Source: an uncultured Comamonadaceae bacterium (GTDB lineage Bacteria; Pseudomonadota; Gammaproteobacteria; Burkholderiales; Burkholderiaceae). Taken from it: a stretch of DNA of 64,000 nucleotides. The position numbers and the translations under genes are program-made. Location: positions 6,660 to 70,659 of the forward strand of contig CAMLSD010000012.1 in assembly GCA_946482595.1 (NCBI GenBank). The letters run 5' to 3'. This document shows positions 60,879 to 64,000 of this stretch, in pieces. Position 1 is the stretch's first letter. The number at the start of each line of letters is the position of its first letter. The notes beneath the pieces are model-generated. The model saw only the letters and a list, made by a program, of their open reading frames with translations. It made no database searches and had not been told where the DNA came from.

Positions 60879-61838
60879 ATGAGCCTGGGTGAATTCGAAC
60901 TGATCGACCGCTACTTCCGGCGCCCCGCGGCCAGGGCCGTGGTGGGCATCGGCGACGACTGCGCCGTGCTGCAGCCCTCGCCGGGCATGCAGTGGGCCAC
61001 GTCGGCCGACATGCTCGTGGAGGGGCGCCACTTCCTGCCGACCGTGCCGCCGGCCCGCCTGGGCCACAAGGCGCTGGCGGTCAATCTGTCCGACCTGGCG
61101 GCATGCGGCGCCCGCCCGGTGGCCTTCACGCTCAGCCTGGCGCTGCCGCGCGTCGATGCGCTCTGGCTCGAGGGTTTCTCGCACGGGCTGTTCGCGCTGG
61201 CCGATGCGTTCGGCTGTGAACTGGTCGGCGGTGACACCACCCAGGGGCCATTGACGCTGGCCATCTCGATCTTCGGCGAGGTGCCACCGGGCCAGGCCCT
61301 GCTGCGCAGTGGCGCGAAGCCGGGTGACGACCTGTACGTGAGCGGCCAGGTCGGTGACGCCCGGCTGGCGCTCGAAGCCTTTCGCGGCACGGTGAGCCTG
61401 CCGGCCGAAGACTTCGAACAGGCACGCCGGGCCATGGAAACCCCGCAGCCGCGGGTCGCACTCGGCCAGGCGTTGCGTGGGGTGGCCCACAGCGCCGTCG
61501 ACGTGTCGGACGGCCTGCTGGGTGACCTGGGCCACATCCTGCGCCGCAGCCAGGTCGCGGCGGTGGTCGACGTCGATGCCGTGCCGCGCAGCGCGATGCT
61601 GGCGCGCCAGCCGCAGGCCATGCAGCGTCTGTGCACGCTGGCTGGCGGCGATGACTACGAACTGGTCTTCACCGCACCTGCGGCGCAACGCGGGGCCGTG
61701 CAGGCCGCCTCGACAGCCACCGGCACGCCGGTCACGCGCATCGGGCACATCGAAGCCGGCACCGGCCTGCGACTGGTCGACCGCGCAGGCGCAGAGGTTG
61801 CGGCCGAATTCCCGTCGTTCGACCACTTCCGCGCCTGA
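60879..61838 (+). CDS. thiL: Thiamine-monophosphate kinase
   Basis: 319 residues of the ThiL/PurM-like ATP-dependent kinase family. Signatures are 'VGIGDDCAVLQPS', 'ATSADMLVEGRHF', 'KALAVNLSDLAACGARP', 'LVGGDTT' and 'SAVDVSDGLLGDLGHI'. It makes thiamine diphosphate, the last step of thiamine cofactor synthesis. First gene of a run with pgpA, pncC and ghrA (gaps of 15-25 bases); thiL-pgpA-pncC is a common order in betaproteobacteria. Confidence 0.95.
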   Translation: MSLGEFELIDRYFRRPAARAVVGIGDDCAVLQPSPGMQWATSADMLVEGRHFLPTVPPARLGHKALAVNLSDLAACGARPVAFTLSLALPRVDALWLEGFSHGLFALADAFGCELVGGDTTQGPLTLAISIFGEVPPGQALLRSGAKPGDDLYVSGQVGDARLALEAFRGTVSLPAEDFEQARRAMETPQPRVALGQALRGVAHSAVDVSDGLLGDLGHILRRSQVAAVVDVDAVPRSAMLARQPQAMQRLCTLAGGDDYELVFTAPAAQRGAVQAASTATGTPVTRIGHIEAGTGLRLVDRAGAEVAAEFPSFDHFRA

Positions 61839-61863
61839 CTCCAGACGTCCCCGCTCCCGCGCC

Positions 61864-62430
61864 ATGACTGCCGATGCCCCCTTGCCCGCCCGGGCCCCCT
61901 TGCGCCCCACAGTGCGATTCCTCTGGTCCCATCCGGCCCACCTGATCGCGCTGGGATTCGGTTCGGGCCTCAGCCCGGTCGCACCCGGCACGGTGGGCAC
62001 GCTATGGGGCTGGCTGAGCTTTGTGGCGCTGCGGCCCTGGCTGGGCGATCTCGGCTGGGCCCTCCTGCTGCTGGCCGGGCTGGTGGTGGGCTGGTGGGCC
62101 TGCACCCTGACGGCACGTCATCTTCACCAGGCCGACCCGGGCAGCATCGTCTGGGATGAGATCCTGGCCATCTGGCTGGTGCTGTGGCTGGTGACACCGG
62201 CTGGCGCCCCGGGCTGGGGCCAGCAACTGGCCGCCGTGCTGCTGTTTCGCTACTTCGACGCCGCCAAGCCTGGCCCGGTCGGGTGGGCAGACCACCGGTT
62301 CAAGGGGGATGGCTGGCGGGGCGGATTCGGTATTCTGGTCGACGACATCGTCGCAGCGCTGTGCACCCTGCTCGTGATCGCCCTGTGGGTCGCGTTGCAG
62401 GCGGCATTTGCCGGCGCCGGCGGTGCATGA
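61864..62430 (+). CDS. pgpA: Phosphatidylglycerophosphatase A
   Basis: 188-residue membrane enzyme that dephosphorylates phosphatidylglycerophosphate to phosphatidylglycerol. PgpA features are 'GFGSGLSPVAPGTVGTLWG', 'IVWDEILAIWLVL', 'FRYFDAAKPGPVGWADHR' and 'GFGILVDDIVAAL'. Four membrane helices. The ATG at 61864 is preferred since it begins 25 bases after thiL and leaves a short 20-residue head before the core. Confidence 0.93.
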   Translation: MTADAPLPARAPLRPTVRFLWSHPAHLIALGFGSGLSPVAPGTVGTLWGWLSFVALRPWLGDLGWALLLLAGLVVGWWACTLTARHLHQADPGSIVWDEILAIWLVLWLVTPAGAPGWGQQLAAVLLFRYFDAAKPGPVGWADHRFKGDGWRGGFGILVDDIVAALCTLLVIALWVALQAAFAGAGGA

Positions 62431-62449
62431 CGCGGACTGGGGGTGAATC

Positions 62450-62968
62450 ATGGGCAGCTTGGGACTTGACCGACTTGTCGACGTGCAGGCGCTGGACAGC
62501 CTGCTGGGCCAGCTGGCCCTGGCGCTGACGAGTCGCGGACTGATGCTCACGACGGCCGAATCCTGCACCGGGGGCATGGTGGCCAGCGCCTGCACGTCGA
62601 TCGCCGGTTCGAGCGACTGGTTCGAGCGGGGTTTCGTGACCTATTCCAACGAGGCCAAGGCCGAGCAGCTGGGCGTGCCCGGCGCGCTGATCGCGCGCCA
62701 CGGTGCCGTCAGCGGTGAGGTGGCCATGGCGATGGCGCTGGGTGCACTGCAGCATTCGCGCGCCCAGGTGAGCGTGGCCATCACCGGCATCGCCGGCCCG
62801 GGCGGGGGCACCGAGGCCAAGCCGGTGGGCACGGTGTGGTTCGGCTTTGCCACCGGCCGCGACTTTGTGCGCACCGAGGTCAAGCGCTTCCGCGGCGACC
62901 GCAGCGCGGTGCGCAGTTCGGCCACCAAGCACGCACTGCAGGGTGTGCTGGCCATGATCGACGGCTGA
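62450..62968 (+). CDS. pncC: CinA-family nicotinamide-nucleotide amidase
   Basis: 172-residue PncC/CinA C-terminal domain. Family motifs are 'LTTAESCTGGMVASA', 'GSSDWFERGFVTYSNEAK' and 'VAITGIAGPGGGTEAKPVGTV' (first 20 diagnostic). It deamidates NMN to nicotinate mononucleotide in pyridine nucleotide salvage. The N-terminal molybdopterin-like domain of full CinA is absent, which is normal for this short form. Confidence 0.93.
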   Translation: MGSLGLDRLVDVQALDSLLGQLALALTSRGLMLTTAESCTGGMVASACTSIAGSSDWFERGFVTYSNEAKAEQLGVPGALIARHGAVSGEVAMAMALGALQHSRAQVSVAITGIAGPGGGTEAKPVGTVWFGFATGRDFVRTEVKRFRGDRSAVRSSATKHALQGVLAMIDG

Positions 62969-62983
62969 AACCGTCCCTCACGA

Positions 62984-63925
62984 ATGAGCATCTACCTGTG
63001 CACTGACTTCGAGCCCCGCGAATGGGATGAATGGCTGCCTGAACTCGAGGCCGTGCTGCCAGGCGAACACTGGATCACGCAGCGCGAAGAGGCGCTCGCC
63101 CAGGCCGGGCAGATCGACATTGCGGTGGTGGCCAATCCGCCGGTCGGTGCACTGCAGGGGCTGCCACGGCTGCGCCTGATCCAGTCGCTGTGGGCCGGGG
63201 TGGACCGGCTGCTGGGCGACACCACCGTGCCGGCCGGTGTGCCACTGGCGCGCATGGTCGATCCGGCCATGAACCGTGCCATGGCCGAAACCGCGTTGTG
63301 GGCCGTGCTCAGCCTGCACCGGGGCTTTTTCGACTACGCGCAGCAGCAGCGTGAAGCACGCTGGCAGACCCACGGCCAACGTCAGGCCGATGAGGTGCAG
63401 GTGAGTGTGCTGGGGCTGGGCGAGATGGGGCGCACCACCGCGCTGCTGCTGGCGCGCCACGGCTACACGGTCACCGGTTGGTCGCGCCGGCCGGCCAGCC
63501 TGGACATCGTCGAATGCCTGCATGGCGCGGCCGGACTGTCGCAGGCGCTGTCCCGTGCCGAGGTGGTGATCAACCTGCTGCCGCTGACCCCCGACACGCG
63601 CGGCCTCTTCAACGCCGAGCGCCTGGCCACGATGCGCCCCGGCGCCAGCCTGGTGAACCTGGCACGGGGCGCCCATGTGGTCGAGCCCGACCTGCTGGCC
63701 GCGCTCGATGCCGGCCACCTGCACCGCGCGGTCCTGGATGTGTTCAACACCGAACCGCTGCCGCCCGGCTCACCCCTGTGGGCCCACCCGCGGGTGACGG
63801 TGCTGCCCCATGTCGCGGCCCAGACCGATGCACGCAGCGCCGCCGAGCTGGTCGCGCGCAATGTGCACGCGGTGCGGGCCGGGGCGCCGCTGATCCATCT
63901 GGTGGACCGCGCGGCCGGGTATTGA
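62984..63925 (+). CDS. ghrA: Glyoxylate/hydroxypyruvate reductase A-type 2-hydroxyacid dehydrogenase
   Basis: 313 residues of the D-2-hydroxyacid dehydrogenase family, GhrA branch. Visible are the NAD(P)-binding 'VLGLGEMGRTTALLL' with 'GWSRRP' (Arg after strand 2 suggests NADPH), 'VNLARGAHVVEPDLLAAL' with the catalytic Arg, the Glu in 'FNTEPLP', and the His in 'VLPHVAAQTD'. It reduces glyoxylate or hydroxypyruvate. 15 bases after pncC. Confidence 0.9.
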   Translation: MSIYLCTDFEPREWDEWLPELEAVLPGEHWITQREEALAQAGQIDIAVVANPPVGALQGLPRLRLIQSLWAGVDRLLGDTTVPAGVPLARMVDPAMNRAMAETALWAVLSLHRGFFDYAQQQREARWQTHGQRQADEVQVSVLGLGEMGRTTALLLARHGYTVTGWSRRPASLDIVECLHGAAGLSQALSRAEVVINLLPLTPDTRGLFNAERLATMRPGASLVNLARGAHVVEPDLLAALDAGHLHRAVLDVFNTEPLPPGSPLWAHPRVTVLPHVAAQTDARSAAELVARNVHAVRAGAPLIHLVDRAAGY

Positions 63926-63937
63926 AACTGCCCCCAG

Positions 63938-63956
63938 GGCCGGGCTGCGCCCGGCC
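63938..63956 (+). terminator. Hairpin after ghrA
   Basis: GGCCGGGC (63938-63945) and GCCCGGCC (63949-63956) with a TGC loop, 12 bases past the ghrA stop; a second C5/G5 hairpin follows at about 63960-63971. No T-run. Probably the end of the thiL operon transcript. The remaining bases to 64000 hold no gene. Confidence 0.5.
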
Positions 63957-64000
63957 TGCCCCCCGCGGGGGTCAAGGAAACTTGGGGCGGCCCGGCGTTT

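Noticed and set aside
1..64000. CRISPR arrays, tRNA or rRNA genes, insertion sequences, plasmid or phage integration sites
   Set aside because: None was seen: no regularly spaced repeats with spacers, no cloverleaf-like stretch in the gaps, and no transposase or integrase motif.

Overview
The window is about 64 kb of very GC-rich DNA with tightly packed genes, many of them overlapping by an ATGA or a few bases. The gene set fits a betaproteobacterium of the order Burkholderiales, probably the Leptothrix/Rubrivivax/Sphaerotilus side: tandem DUF4148 proteins, a YhdP next to a nitrilase, lptD-surA-rsmA, a MaeB malic enzyme beside a DctSR-like two-component pair, TRAP and LysR genes, and DUF4865. 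No rRNA, tRNA, insertion sequence, prophage or CRISPR array was seen. It reads as ordinary chromosome with a few accessory clusters.

Layout. 1-3626 (minus) is a four-gene lipid-modification operon (FAD oxidoreductase, DUF1365, CFA-type methyltransferase, chalcone-isomerase-like protein) behind a structured leader with an ECF-type promoter candidate. 4022-5786 holds a periplasmic glutathione peroxidase and a divergent diiron acyl-ACP-desaturase-like protein that share an FNR-type box. 5935-6312 is a guanidine-II riboswitch with its SugE/Gdx exporter. 6287-14756 carries rhombosortase, glnE, yhdP and a nitrilase. 14704-16074 is a YqjD/YqjE-type envelope operon. 16245-19971 is a signalling block (single-domain regulator, NarL-type regulator, NarX-type kinase, binding protein) with a strong terminator lying in the leader of the NarL-type gene.

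19978-27570 holds a UbiH-type hydroxylase and then a five-gene run: SPFH/SHOCT protein, zinc-ribbon DUF4178 protein, DUF350 membrane protein, membrane aminopropyltransferase and Tat-type FAD lipoprotein. This is the best candidate in the window for an under-described system. 27632-34339 holds an EAL/GGDEF protein and a DUF4331-lipoprotein-TPR-HupE/UreJ operon. 34348-42031 is mixed metabolism: a chemoreceptor, an alpha/beta hydrolase, an M20 peptidase, YidB, a fumarylacetoacetase-family enzyme, an MFS transporter and rsmE. 42211-48267 has two DUF4148 proteins with a divergent LysR, then an orphan-TRAP/DUF4865 operon with a second divergent LysR and a perfect palindromic operator between them.

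48255-53939 is cell-envelope biogenesis: amgK divergent from lptD-surA-rsmA. 54128-55148 is a secreted barnase-type ribonuclease with its barstar inhibitor and a possible 40-residue protein. 55465-60839 pairs maeB with a divergent sensor kinase/FixJ-type regulator. 60879-63925 is thiL-pgpA-pncC-ghrA.

Coordinates include the stop codon. Where several start codons are possible, the reason for the choice is given. Function statements rest on motifs read by eye; no database search was run.
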